Origin: Lottia gigantea
Taxonomy: Eukaryota; Mollusca; Gastropoda; Lottiidae
Length of the DNA stretch: 64,000 bases
Reading direction: 5' to 3'
Assembly (NCBI RefSeq): GCF_000327385.1
Contig: NW_008706746.1
Location: forward strand, 9,182,628 to 9,246,627
This document shows positions 24,133 to 37,116 of the stretch, piece by piece. The notes beneath the pieces were generated by a model. That model was not told where the DNA came from. It worked only from the letters and a program-made list of their open reading frames with translations, and did no database searches. A program made the position numbers and the translations under genes. The first letter of the stretch is position 1, and each line of letters starts with the position of its first letter.

Positions 24133-27100
24133 TCAGGTAGTAACAGTTGGCTCATATTTCCTTTCATTACATAGCTCTCCTTCTTCAATACAAGTTTTAA
24201 TCCAATCTTCATTGATAATATTGAACTTTTTACTTCTTCTTCTTCTAACTTCACGTAGCTGACCAACACGACTTGTATCTCTGTATAAATTATAACAATA
24301 GATATATAAGCATGGCACCATTAATTCTAAGTTGACCCTCATTACAACCTTAAATTCCAAGCTCTGATAATTAATGCCAACCAAAAGCAGTATGATTTAG
24401 AATGAAAACTAGTTTAATAGATACAATTCTGTAAGACTTATTTCTTGGTATTTCTTTTTAACTGTTAAAAACATTGTTGTTCACTTGGCACACTCCATCC
24501 TAAACAATGTTGTATGAACTGGTTATCACTGACTAATTGTGACACTTGCCAATACTATATCTGACCTCCAAATACTTTTATATGATTTAAAAATCTGAAC
24601 CTTACAAGAATTGTAGAATCATCACGACATAGGACAATGTTTGTAAGAAATCTATGAAAAATCAATATTTATTACCCATCTCTAACCAGATATTACTTAC
24701 TTTGAATCTATCAATACATGTGAGACCTTTTCATCCAGTCTTTCTGACACTGTTGCACCAAAGAATCTCAACTCCAGGCCAATAAGATCAAGACTACTAT
24801 TAGGAATTTTTGTTGAGGCATCACTGATAACTAAATTGTTATCCACATAGATCCTGTAATATATTTTAGTATACAATACAGGATACTATTGTGGACTCTG
24901 CAATGACTCTGTCATGTAGGCACAGCTAAGATGTTGACATGGTACCTTCAGAATTCAGGTCACAAAAGGGTAACATGTAAATCAAACCTAGCAAATGAGT
25001 GCTACAGACTTAACATATTAAAGGGCCATTTCTATCAAATATTCAAAAAGAGTTAGCAAATTCATGATAATGTCAGTTTGTAAGCTGTGGTACCTTCAGA
25101 CCTGCCTACATGGATTCAAGTGAGTGGCTGACAGGTAAATCAGGACTAGCAATTGAGTACCACAGTTGAAGTTGAAGATGTAAACTTTACACATCTTTCA
25201 AAAGAATTAACATTGCTTTATCTGGTATTTACCTGCACGTTCTAAATAAACCATAAGGTGATTCATCAGGAAAATAATTCTCTTCTATCTTAGCTATATC
25301 TTCATTGTCTAACATATCTTCATCTTCAAACTATAGAATAGAAAATCTTTCTTTTAGAGACCAGATGAGTTTCATGTTTCATAAGCCTTCTGGGAACAAT
25401 AGACAGTCTTTCATTATTTTAGGGAAAACGTGTTAATTGACATACACGAAAGATTTGAAGGGATTGGTTTTCCAATAATATTTCACACAAGAAACGAAAT
25501 GAAATCAAGTTTTATATCCCACTTTTTTGCAGTGATTAGGCTAATAGCAAGAAGCAATTTAAGGCCAATGTGCAAAAAACATTTGAATATACTACACCGA
25601 TTCCAATTGTAAACAAGACAATAAAGAATACTAGTTCATTAAGAAAGATGATATAAAATTCAATACCTTTTCCATTTTATCAAAAACATGTTTTAACTGA
25701 TCTTCTTGTGTATCTGTATAATAACTATCACCATATACATCATAATCTTCATCAAACTTACGTTGAGTTTTAGGTGAGATGTGTATCATATCTCCTGGAG
25801 TCCTGAAATAAATTGATTATTAATTACAACAATGGCAAATATTGCACCAGAGATTAGTGCTTGACATTAACCTGTGTTCAGTTAGTTTTTTGAATGATTT
25901 GCTTTATTGTATCACCATAGATGTTGAATAGCTATCTAAATTCTGAATGGGAGACATTGGTTTCCGAAACAAATTCTTTTCTCCACACAGGAAAAGGTGT
26001 GACCGATTTGTAGTATATGGTCAGAAATGATAAAATACCGACAAATAGACATAAATTGTGACAAAAATATATGAAACACTGTACTTAGATATTACCGGTA
26101 TGTAAACCCTTACCATGGAATATATGTTTCATTTTCAATACATCTAACAAACCAAGTACCTTTAACAATATCATAAATATTACGTTTGATAAGGTTATTA
26201 ACTCTTACAGCTATCTTATCAGCTAATATACAGTATGTTTCTCCACCTAAAATCATATATTACAGACATAAAAGATGACTGATTTGACATAGGCTATTTA
26301 ACCATAAATTCTTCCCATTAATATAGACGTAATAAAATATTCACAAACAATGAACAGAAAGAGGATGTTTATAACTAAGATTTACTTATATGACTAATGG
26401 GAATAAAGCCTTATTTAATATAAATTGTAAAAAATAATATATTAAGTAGAAAACAAATATAACTGTTAGGTTAGTGATCTTCTAAACCATCAATAATATC
26501 TAACCTGGATTTTGTACAATTGTTCCACCATATTCTACTATTTTCTTCTCTAATTCTGGTTTCGGCCAATCTTCAGATCCATTTATTACACATATTTCTT
26601 TATTTTCTAACATCTTGGATATCTGGTGAGACAATGTTTTTTTTAAATACTAGCCTACTTAAGGTAGAGACAAAAATGCTGTCAAAATATTTAAAAAACA
26701 AATGCCATAAATTCCTTGAAAATGATCAAAGCAAATGAATCCATTATTCAGGCTTGTATTCCTTATTGGCCAATGACAAAAATTACATTTATCCCATTTA
26801 AGCTGAGTAAGACTTGGAATAAAATAAGTGGAATGTCTAAATTTTTATCACTTCTGTAAACGTTCTCTTCTTATTTTTGACAGTGCAATAGCTGACTAAG
26901 TTAAGAAATAATTTTTTTTTTACTAATACAACCAGAAACAAGTTGGCCTAGTCTCAGCTCTCAAAGCTTTCTTGATTGTCATAAAAATCTTAGAAATTAT
27001 CTGAACTCACTACATGTTTAATTTGGTACCAATATACTAACCTGCGTAATATTAGAGGTATCTATGGCTTTAAATCGTGAACCTAATGTAGGGCGGACAA

Positions 27101-30100
27101 CTCTTGATATCACTTTACGCTTCTTCTTCACTGGAGCACTGTCATCTAAATCATATCTTGTTCCAGCTAATTTACCTCCAGACTTCTGACAAGTGAAATA
27201 CAAAAGTCGATGAAATGGTAGTATGCTCATTGAAGGATTTGTTACAGTAGCATAAAAACACCTGCATGCACTGATAGTCTAAATGATCTGATCAATGAAC
27301 ATAAAGCTTTGAAAGTCCTTATAACAATAGTGAAATGTGAATTCTTAAACCTAGAACATCTGAAAACATGATTTACAGAAACGTCTTGTATAGTAATGAA
27401 AATTTTATATAAAATTTCTTTGGTGTTTTTGTCAAGCCTTTTCGAACATTATTTTTTAACTTGAAGGAAATGCTGGGTTGTTGCTACCTGTCTTAATTCT
27501 TCAAGTTCTACAGTAGATAAACATTCAAACCAGGGTTTATCATCTCGAAAACATTCCACTCTAGGAAACCTTAATGTACAACCAGTTTTATATTTATCAC
27601 TCTCGGTTATTTCAGCAGCTTTCACCTACAAGTTTCAAGACATTAATCTACAATTACTATTACATAAGACATCTGTCATTTAGAACACCTAGGTAATAAT
27701 GCCTTAATTGTGCTATGGTTAGTTCCAAGTATTTAACTATTCACAAGTCTTTTAATATTGTAATGAAACAGAAATAACAATAATAATAATAATATACTGA
27801 ACAAAATTATTACACCAACACTTTATTATAACAGATAGACTGATGGGAACATTCCAATATCAATCATGTCTGATGCCACCAATACCTGGAACTCTCAGAC
27901 TCTTATATAATCTCCTTTACTCTAAACTGATTTGCTTCATTACCTGAACAATACATGATTTAGAAGGATGGATCCAGGCATCTGGTTTCTCTTTAAATCC
28001 TGCTGCTAAAATCAGGCAGTCTGGAGGGTTCCTCTTGTCAAATACTTGCCAATGATCAGCTAGTTTCTTATTGAAGTCACTTAATTCTTTCTTAGAATAA
28101 CCTGAACCAACCTGAAATGTGTTCCACAAGTGTATTGATCTTTAGGTTCAGTAAGGGGTCGAATATTATTCTGTTTATCAGCTTCAAGACCTGCATAACT
28201 CAACAGCTCTATAATCTTATTTATGGTCTAATCTGATCAATAATAAAAAAAAAAAAAAAAAGAAGACAAAACTTAAAAAAAAATGACTCGATTACAATAT
28301 ACCTTACAAAATGAATGAAAAACTTGAGGATGTTCCCCATCATCAGAAGGTACAGCCACAGCACACATAAAATGTGACATCATACCAGCTCTACTTCCTA
28401 CACCAAAATATCCTCCAACTATAACTATATCTAACTCATCCATTAAACCACCGATATACTCAGGTTTAATTTTAAACCATCCTCCTTTTCTTGTGTTAGG
28501 TCTGTACACTGATTCTGGGTTCTTCACCATAATACCTTCCTCTCTACCATCTATAGCCTCATTCAGAGCATCCGCACAATCTTGACTGAAACATCAGACA
28601 GTTCATTTTAATATGGAAGTCCAAAAAGATATAATCAATGCTGAGATGTATTATCTATTTGCTCTATTGGATCATTCTAGACAATCCAAAAATGAATAAA
28701 ATCCAACAGGTTTGGCTTTAAGGCAGTTTTACAACTATAAGGTTACAATTTAATAGTGCCTAAATGATTTATAACACTATTCTCTAAAAAATAAGCTATA
28801 TGACACTTCAAGCTCATAAGCTGATGAAAATAAACAATTACGCCTTTACAGCTACTCACTTGTTATGTCCCTCTTTAACCTGACTGATCAGTATTCTACC
28901 TTCTATAGTATTAAATACTTTATCTATATACTTTAATCTTTCTTTTAATGGTAGATTAGTCAGAACTTTATCATTATAGAGTAAAATATCAAATACTTGT
29001 AGACAAGCTTGATATCCTTTAGTTTCAGCTAAATCTGATGATTTAATATCAAACTTTTCAGCTTTCGTACCTGCAATCAAATTAAAATGGGATATGGAAG
29101 AGTAAAAGTACCTACGCCAACAAGCTCGTAACACACTGGGTTTATAAATGATAGGGAGCAGAACATCCAGACTCAAAATTTAAAAGTATTATTTAAAATA
29201 TTGATAGGTCTTCACCACTCATAGCACTCACTAAACAACAATAGCTCAAACAAATAAGAAACCAAGAAGGCAAGGAGCAGCCATTTTACCCCAAACCTAG
29301 ATATACTCAAAATTTAATTCACTGTGTATAGTACGCACCCCTCTGTAAGGGGCCCATTTTTGGGTAAAAGACTGCGCATTATACTTGGAAATATACAGTA
29401 CTCATGAGCATGAAATTGAAAAGGAAAAGAAACATACCATAAGTTTGAGTTTGAGCATGATAGCCCAACATTTCTCCATCTAATATACATTTCTTTATAC
29501 CTGGTTTAAAACTATTAGCTATATAGGGAGTTAGAGAACCATCAAATGCATTACTACCAAACACGTGTGTATATTCTTTACCACTGGAAAAAATATGAAC
29601 AAATTTAGAAAAACAATTCAAATTTTGATATCCAATTTTAATATCATATTCTATAATTATTTTACATTATTACAAACAATTAACATATATAAAACTAAAA
29701 ATAAATTTTACATTGTGCTGTCTCAAGAATAATTTCATTATCATAGGAAGAGAAAGAAGATAGAAATGCACATGACTTTCAAGTCAATTAAGAGGTTAAA
29801 AGAATTCCAACCTTCTAGAAAAATATTTATATTCTTCTTCATTTTTATGTAATAACATTCTCTCTCCATCAAACTTAGTTTCAATAAAATACATTTTACC
29901 ATCCATTAAATTCTCCACCTACAATATAATATCACACAGTTTTTAACACGAAGACATTTGAACTCTGACCCCGGATTTACACATTAACCAGTTTTAATTA
30001 TTATAACAAACCAATAACCATTTAATGCTAGACAGTCATTGGCTTTACAATTAGGCAAATTTCGGAGAGCCAGTAGCAGCTTGGATTCGACCACGGTTTT

Positions 30101-32274
30101 AAATCAAGATTCTTTTTAGCCATCTAAGATTTCAGATTCTCTAATTGGAATTAGAGTACTACAGATAAGAACTGATGTGTCTCAAAAGTACATAACAAGA
30201 AATGCCATTAATTAACCCTAATTATTATAATGACTAGGATTCTGAAGAAATAAATCCACCAACCTTTTCTGGTGAGCCTCTTTCTCCTAACATTGGAGTA
30301 AAAGGCGAGAAGATAGTTATTCCTATCTCATGTGCTCTAACAGCTGGATCTCTCAATAATCTACACACCTAGTCAAATTAAATACACAGTTATCAATAAG
30401 GAATTTTTTTTTACAATGACAATTTAACATACTTTGTATGTCAGTTATTGCAGTTAAAATCCACATTACAAATTTTATAGTCCAATTTACCAAAGAATAA
30501 TCAACACATGGGACTTAATTTCTATAAAGTTTGATGATTTTAGAAAATATAGTAATCTCTTTGGATAATAAATCTCAATTTCAACTTAATTTTTGTGATG
30601 AATAATCAAATGACTAGAACACTAGCCATCTTAAGTTTTGGAGAATAAAGTCGCTGATTTTGAAACCTTTTTAATGAAGGCTGACAACAGAACACTGTCG
30701 TTACTGGACCGTAAAACGAAAAGGTATAAAAGAGACAAACCTTCTCAAGGTTATTGTTAACATTATATAGCTCTTCAGCATCTGTATGATACACAGACAG
30801 CATGGAGGCCTGACTCAAACCAACTTTTAGCTCTTTCACAATCATTCTTATTAACCATTTCTGTTCTATAGCTGATAGATTCTTTAATAAATGGAGGATA
30901 TTTTTTCGAACTGGTTCTTTCTTCTTAGCTGCATTATTATTAGCTATAGCATCTAAACAATCATTAACATCTTGTATAGCTAATGTACCTTTGTCAGGGC
31001 ACCTGTTTTTTAATACATAGTAGGCTACATTAGCAAAATCACCAGCATCCTGTAAATAGTAAAACAACTTCATTAGCACAATACAGGTTTAAAACTTCCA
31101 AGTCAGTGATGGAGCTTAATACTGGAAATCTTAGAATATTTTTTCATAACATTTGGCATATAGATGAAAGAACGTCAACTATACCTACACATAGCATATT
31201 TTGTGAATGAAAACTACATGGAGGTGAAAAAACATGTATTGCGTCTCCATTATTTGATGAAAAATTTGCCAAACTTCTTAATAATCAAAAACACTTCAGA
31301 CAATTTTGTAAGGCAATATGCTGCACAAAATTTCTTTGACTTCCATTGCCATTGAATACTTAAACAGAACACTCACCCCTCTAGCTGTTTTAGGTGCTTT
31401 GAAATTCAACAATCTTGTTGCATCTGGACTATCTTTACCCAAACATAAAACTTCAATCATCAATTTAGCCAGCATATTCTGAAATAAAAATATTAAAACA
31501 GAACCTGAAACATGTTGTTATAAATTGATAGTCAGGTAAACAAGTTGGAAAGAAGACAATACACCAATGCGCAAGTATTGACTAAACTAATTGACGTATA
31601 TCATTCAAGACGCGTTGGCATATAATATTTTAAGTGCTTAAATATCAAAATTTCATACAGTCAAATATAAACTGTAAGTAAAAAATAATACCTCTTTAAT
31701 GCCATAAGCCAGTCTTTCTTTATCTAGATGAGGTAACAATAATCTCATGGCTGGGTAAAATGAATCCACCTAAAAATAAACGGAAATGAATTAAATGAAG
31801 TTAATAACATATAAGCTAAATATTTTAATTGTCAGTTAGATTATATTATATTTTATCTTTTGTGCTGTCATTTGAACCAATGTCAACGACAGAGAGTCTG
31901 AGCTTATTCTAACAATGGACCTTCTAGTGTTCACTGATCAAAAACACTCTGACTGAAAATATCTGCTTTAAAAATAACCCTTATGGGACTCAAATAAAAT
32001 TATCCAATCCTTGTCTAAAAAAGATTACAGATTTGATGTTAATTGAACAGGTTGAACATTGTTTCTCAAAGGTTGTTCTTACCAAGTCAGGTTTGTCTCC
32101 ATGCAATTCCTTATGATAATTTCTCCAGATATCAACAAACTCTTTCAAAACTTTCTTTTTCTTGTCATTGCCTTGAGTTTTGCTAATCTTTTCTAAAAGT
32201 CCACATAATTCAGCAAAACCAACTTTGGAAGCAACTGTCACTTCATTAGCATCCCTAGATGTAGAAGCTGCCAT
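24133..32274 (-). CDS. LIG4: DNA ligase IV
   Basis: Eighteen coding exons, all in phase: 32083-32274 (ATG), 31693-31769, 31377-31478, 30741-31049, 30264-30368, 29812-29918, 29438-29583, 28860-29070, 28303-28585, 27944-28111, 27488-27625, 27042-27185, 26505-26622, 26114-26246, 25667-25802, 25234-25330, 24701-24853 and 24133-24280 (TGA). The product is about 922 aa (human 911). I chose MAAS over the in-frame ATG five codons upstream because human LIG4 also starts MAAS. Domains: DNA-binding domain 1-260 ([19 protein letters not shown]), nucleotidyltransferase with motif I ETKFDGER (catalytic lysine near residue 277) and motif III CILDGEM, motif IV EGIMVK, motif V WFKIKPEY, the OB fold ([17 protein letters not shown]), then two BRCTs (start [19 protein letters not shown]; second has VYVDNN-type start IYVDNN). 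It seals double-strand breaks in non-homologous end joining with XRCC4, which binds between the BRCTs. A KKKRKV nuclear-localisation motif lies before BRCT1. No break is seen. Confidence 0.97.
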
Positions 32275-32958
32275 TTTTTGCTGCAGCAATATTGCTGTAG
32301 AATGAAAATAAATGCTAAAATTTTCTTATGCCAATGGAAATGCAGATGTTGATCACGATTTATGCTTTAGGATCAAGTTTTTCTCTATTTTATCCTCTTT
32401 ATTAGTACGTTTGTTCATAATCAGTCATCAGTCAATTAAACTTTGACAGTATGGAAGAAAAATATAGATGAAATGGATATGATCAACTGAGGGTCAAGGG
32501 GACCACAGGCACACGGGAGATCTTTCCATTTTAAGATGCTTAGGAAATAATTTCCTACTACGGCTACACAGAGGAACCTTTTCATCCAAAATTCATTTTA
32601 ACAATTTTTTACAGTAATTCCTCCAGATCCTTGTGACATTCAGGCAAAAATGTTAAAATAGATCCTTACCTATCTTAACGTTGATGAATCTACAGTTTTT
32701 GCTGATTTCTTACCAAAGAAAAATGGAATTTCAAGTTTTGTTAGAGAAATGTCGAAATGCAATGTTGATATTATAAAGTCCTTTTTTGTTTTTCTACATT
32801 GAAGATTTGTCAAGGGAAGTAATTACGGAAAGTTCAGATGCGATTACCCAGCCATTTAAGCAGACGATTTTTTATAATGTCAAATTTATCCTCTTGTACC
32901 TCTTTGAAGTTTTATTGGAAGAAATTTATTGTCATTTAAAAATCTGAGCATTACAATA
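32275..32958. promoter_or_regulatory. Divergent intergenic region, LIG4 and coiled-coil gene
   Basis: The two start codons face away from each other 684 bp apart, so the stretch should hold both 5' UTRs and either one bidirectional or two separate promoters. It is AT-rich. I see no convincing TATA box or named factor site. Confidence 0.45.
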
Positions 32959-35900
32959 ATGACAGACAACTTGACAAAAGAACCTAATGTACTTGATGCT
33001 GATGCATCAAAACCTGTGATTTCCATAGACAAATTAGAGAAGAGCAGTTTAGAATCTAAAATTAGAACAGATGCAAGACAAGAAATTGCAGAAAAGGACA
33101 AAAAGAATGCTGATATTAATCCACAAAATGGAGAAAACATTGATAAAAATCTCAAGACCTGTGAAAACCCAGAAGCTATTCTTCAAGATATTGAAGACTG
33201 GAACATGGTAGTCCTTTCAATTTATTTCATTATTATAAAGGTGTAGGCCTAGTTTCATAGACATGTCCTGGTCCTGGAACTAGATTGTGGTACAAATGGG
33301 ACGACTCACAACTTTTCTAGTGTAGAGTAATGAGCAGTGTTTACTTCCAATTTTTGTGGAGCTCTAAGATTAAATGATTTATTAAGTTTTCAATAAATAG
33401 GCTTTAAGTGATAAGCTTTATAGCATAGTCTTTATGCCTAAATAAGCTTAAATAGTTTTCAATCTATCTTTCAGGACTGTCAACAGTTGATGAAAGAAAA
33501 TAAAAGAATTAAGGCAGGACTAAAAATGCTTTTAGATGAAAGAGAAAAGCTGCTAACTGAAAATGCTAACCTATCTGAAGGTTTCACATTTAATCAGTTT
33601 CATAGAAAATTCAAGCATGATAATAAGCTATTATAAAGCCAAGCAAATATGACCCTTGTCCTGAGACAAGATGTATAAATGTGATAAGCATGACATTATC
33701 ACATCCGAAAAAGGAACTGGGTTAAGCCAGATGTGTAGGACTAAGGGCCATATGCAGCGCTCGTACTTTACCTAAACTTTGACTAAAGTTAGACTTAAGT
33801 CGGACTTTAGGTATGCACCGGTCGATCTTTACGAAAGTCGTGCTTAAATTTGACTATCAAATGTAGAAAATGAAAGCCTTGATCCTAACTTTGTAGAGTT
33901 CAACTTTAGTCAAGGTAAGAGCGCTGCATATGGCCCTTATTCTGAGGTCCTTAGCAGACTTTTCTCCATTAAAATTAATTTTTTATTACAGGTTATCAGA
34001 TTTTCACTCCTTATTCTTCTGAATTCGTATATTATTTCATGACATTTTTTATGTAGGTGTAGAAAAGTTCCATGGTCAGATCCAAGATCTTCATGTCCTT
34101 TTATCAAGAGTAGATGAGTTAGAAGGTATGTATATGTGGTCAATTTCTGTGTAAAAGAAATGCAACTTTTATTTTTGTTGAAAATAAACATGGCATAGCT
34201 GAAATTGTATTTGTCAGCCAAGTTAATATTTGAATGCCTAAGCTTTTATCCCATGAAGCTTTGGCTTTTTCAGTTTAACCTTAAATGATATCTTGACCAC
34301 TGAATTTAAACAATTTAAGCCTCTAAAACTGGACAAAATCAATGAAACTTGTTCTAAAATGGTGCACTTGATATATACTTTTTATATAAATCTTTGAAAT
34401 TAAGACATTTTTTATATAATGAATTTTACAGCTGAAAATAAAGATTTGAAAAATGCTGCAGATAAATTACAAACAGAAGCGGAGAACATCAGACAGGTAG
34501 ACCCGTGATTACAATTTCTGTTTTTTTTTTTGGTACCTACATATTTTCTTCAAGACATTGGGGAATTGATATGGTTGGTACAAAAGATTTAAACAAAAGT
34601 TAAGCAATTTATGGTGTGACTTATCTTTTGCTCTACAGCAGAAACTATCTAAAAAATAAAATAAATATGTATGTGATTGGAAGACAAGTATTCTACTATT
34701 CAACGGAAGTCCTTGTCTGAACCCAGGAAGGTGTTTTTTAATATCATAATGATTTTTTTTAAGGAAATAATAAGAAAAGATCAGGAACATATGGAGAAAT
34801 TACAGTTTTTAAAGGAAAGTCATAAAGATGAATTAAAAAACTTGACAGATCAAATGACAGCTACAGGTATTAGGACTTTTTCTTCAAAATTTCCATTTTT
34901 CGTAGCTGAAGTGTATTTACTGTCAAATTTTTGATTGGCTAATGAAGATAAGGAACATCATGCAGTGTGTAATAAGGGAATTTTCTAACGATTTGACCAA
35001 AAGATTCAATGTCATGCAGTGTGCCTTCAGGAAATTTGCCAAAACACTAAAACATGCACATCCTGCATAGCAAATAAGACATTTTTTTTCTGCATCACTA
35101 AAAAGCAGAAACATATTATTATACCAATGTCAGAACCGAACACTGGACCAGATTCGGTCCTGATATAAAACACATGAAATTGATGTAAGTATTTCTTTCT
35201 GTCAAGCTGATTATGAGAAGAATATTTTACAAGAGAAGATCAGTAAGAATGAAAAAGAAATTCTTGGTTTACAAATGGAAAAGAGTCAATTACAAGCTCA
35301 AAAAGTGACTGAACTATCAGACCTAAAAAACGAGGTACTTTCAATTTCAATAAATTTGTTGATTTTGCTCTTGAAATTCAGCAGCCTTCAGACTTTCCAA
35401 GTTTATGTCCACATAATGTCTGTTATATCATAGATACATATTGTGGGTGACTGCTTGAAACCTCGTATATGCCATATTTGGTTATATTGACTTTTTGGTA
35501 CCGCTCGGCTCGTAAAAGAGCGGATCTTGAGATCAAATCCTCGTATTCTTAGATTGATTGTAAATAACTCTAAAAGCGCTAAGTAAATAACACGTATATA
35601 AACAGTCAGATTTAAAACCTCGTAAAATATATTATTATACGAGGTTCAATGTTCCTTTTCTGCGGATGAAAATGAAAAACCTTGTATACTGTATTAATAT
35701 AAGAGTTTTTGGTTCAATAGGCCGGAGATATCGAATTGTTATCCGAGAATGAAAACCATGTATAGCGGTAAAAAAAATAATAAAAAAAGATTTCAACAAA
35801 ATACGCGTACAAATAATTTTTTGCGTTTTTCTCGAAAAGTAATTCCGCGTCATATATCGTTATACGAGGTTTCAAGCAGTCACCCACGATATATAAACAA

Positions 35901-36611
35901 TGTAAAAATGAAACTAAATTACTAAACTTGCTGCACCTGGTAAGACTAATATAGTGAGTGAAATTTTTGTCATGACGGCAGCTTTAGCTTTCTTCTTTTT
36001 AATTTTCAACTGTCAAGGGTTTTTTAACAAGCACAACCTGTAAATATCAAGGACTAAAGTATTGAATCCTATGACCAGATTGAATAACCATTGAATATTG
36101 ATTCAGATATTTCTACATAATCTTCAATCCAAATAACAAACAGTCCTAGATCCTTTTATGTCTTACATCTATTCTACAGTATGAAACAAAACTAGCCAAT
36201 CTGCAACGACAAAAACTTCAACAACATCAAAATCAAATAAACCAACAAAACCAAGAAATGTTTAGGAAGGTAATACAACATTTCTTCAATTTAAACTTAG
36301 GATATAATCATTATCATGCTCTCATTAAGAAAAGATAATATTTTAATTGCTGTTCGTTCTATAGAGTTGACACAAATTCTATCAAAACTCTGTGTATAAT
36401 AATTTTATTCATATCAATACATATTGCCTCATGTGAATTATTTCATCTTTGATTATTGTAGAAACTTCAACATATGAAGGATGAGTATGAAAAGGAAATT
36501 AAAGGATTAAAGAGAACAATTGAAGATTATCAAATTGGAAGTCGTCCATCACCAAGAAGTCGCGAAAGACTGACTCTTACTACTGTAGGAGGAAAGAAGC
36601 GAAAGTCATAA
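32959..36611 (+). CDS. Coiled-coil protein of unknown identity, 319 aa
   Basis: Eight exons join in phase: 32959-33207, 33475-33580, 34057-34125, 34432-34496, 34764-34866, 35207-35334, 36180-36269 and 36462-36611 (TAA). The ATG at 32959 (MTDNLTKEPN) is the first in frame. After an acidic, low-complexity N-terminus (about 1-75) the protein is nearly all heptad coiled coil from DWNMDCQQLMKENK to about residue 295 (e.g. LDEREKLLTENANLSEG, FLKESHKDELKNL, EIKGLKRTIEDY). It ends in a serine/arginine/lysine tail, SPRSRERLTLTT then GGKKRKS. There is no transmembrane segment and no enzyme motif. The dimeric rod with basic tail suggests a structural, centrosomal/ciliary or trafficking role, which is only a guess. 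I do not recognise the family. Two MITEs sit in its introns. Confidence 0.85.
33744..33937. mobile_element. Palindromic MITE with TA target site
   Basis: Perfect 19-bp terminal inverted repeats, AGGGCCATATGCAGCGCTC, bound a 194-bp element flanked by TA at 33742-33743 and 33938-33939. Inner arms (TTTGACTAAAGTT against AACTTTAGTCAA) extend the palindrome, so the element can fold back almost entirely. The TA duplication fits Tc1/mariner-type non-autonomous elements. It lies in intron 2 of the coiled-coil gene. Confidence 0.85.
35443..35887. mobile_element. MITE with perfect 27-bp terminal inverted repeats
   Basis: The left end (35443-35469) begins GTGGGTGACTGCTTGAAACC and the right end (35861-35887) is its exact reverse complement; similarity continues a few bases outward with mismatches. 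An inner repeat of AACCTCGTA/TACGAGGTT lies near 35613-35646. At about 35500-35535 there is a tRNA-like B-box (GATCAAATCC). Length 445 bp, non-coding. The superfamily is uncertain; AT-rich flanks (ATAT) may be the target duplication. Confidence 0.8.
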
Positions 36612-37116
36612 ACTCCATATTCTGAGATTGTTTTTATGGGTACTAAGAGTATATAATTAGTTTTTTCTGCACATAACAGTACTTGATGTAACTAAATTTT
36701 CTCCTCGGTCTGTGGTTTGGTAATTTTAATTACAGTAGAAATTGTTTTTACAACCTCTTGATGACCAAGCAATCCTGATAGTCACTATGAGCTGTGGAAT
36801 GGCAATCTAGCATTATATTTGAACAATGTGTTGGTATCAAAGGGAAAGAATAACCATTATTTGTGATAATAGAGTATTTCTTTCTTAATATTATATTTAC
36901 AAATAAAATATTCCATCCATATTAATTGTTTCTTGTATAAAAAATCTTCTTCACAATGTTCATCAAGATCCAACTATGTGATAGTTAATAACATCATTTC
37001 AAGTTACATATTCCACAATTTTACTGTTCTCTTCCTTTTACACGTTTCTATCAGCAATCACACCACATTTAGAGTTCAAATAAAATTCAGCTAAAAGCAC
37101 ATATACTCTTCTTCTA
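36612..37116. other. Intergenic between convergent coiled-coil gene and POLE4
   Basis: Holds both 3' UTRs. A plus-strand AATAAA at about 36900-36907 (ACAAATAAAATATT) fits the coiled-coil gene poly(A) signal. Nothing else recognised. Confidence 0.5.
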
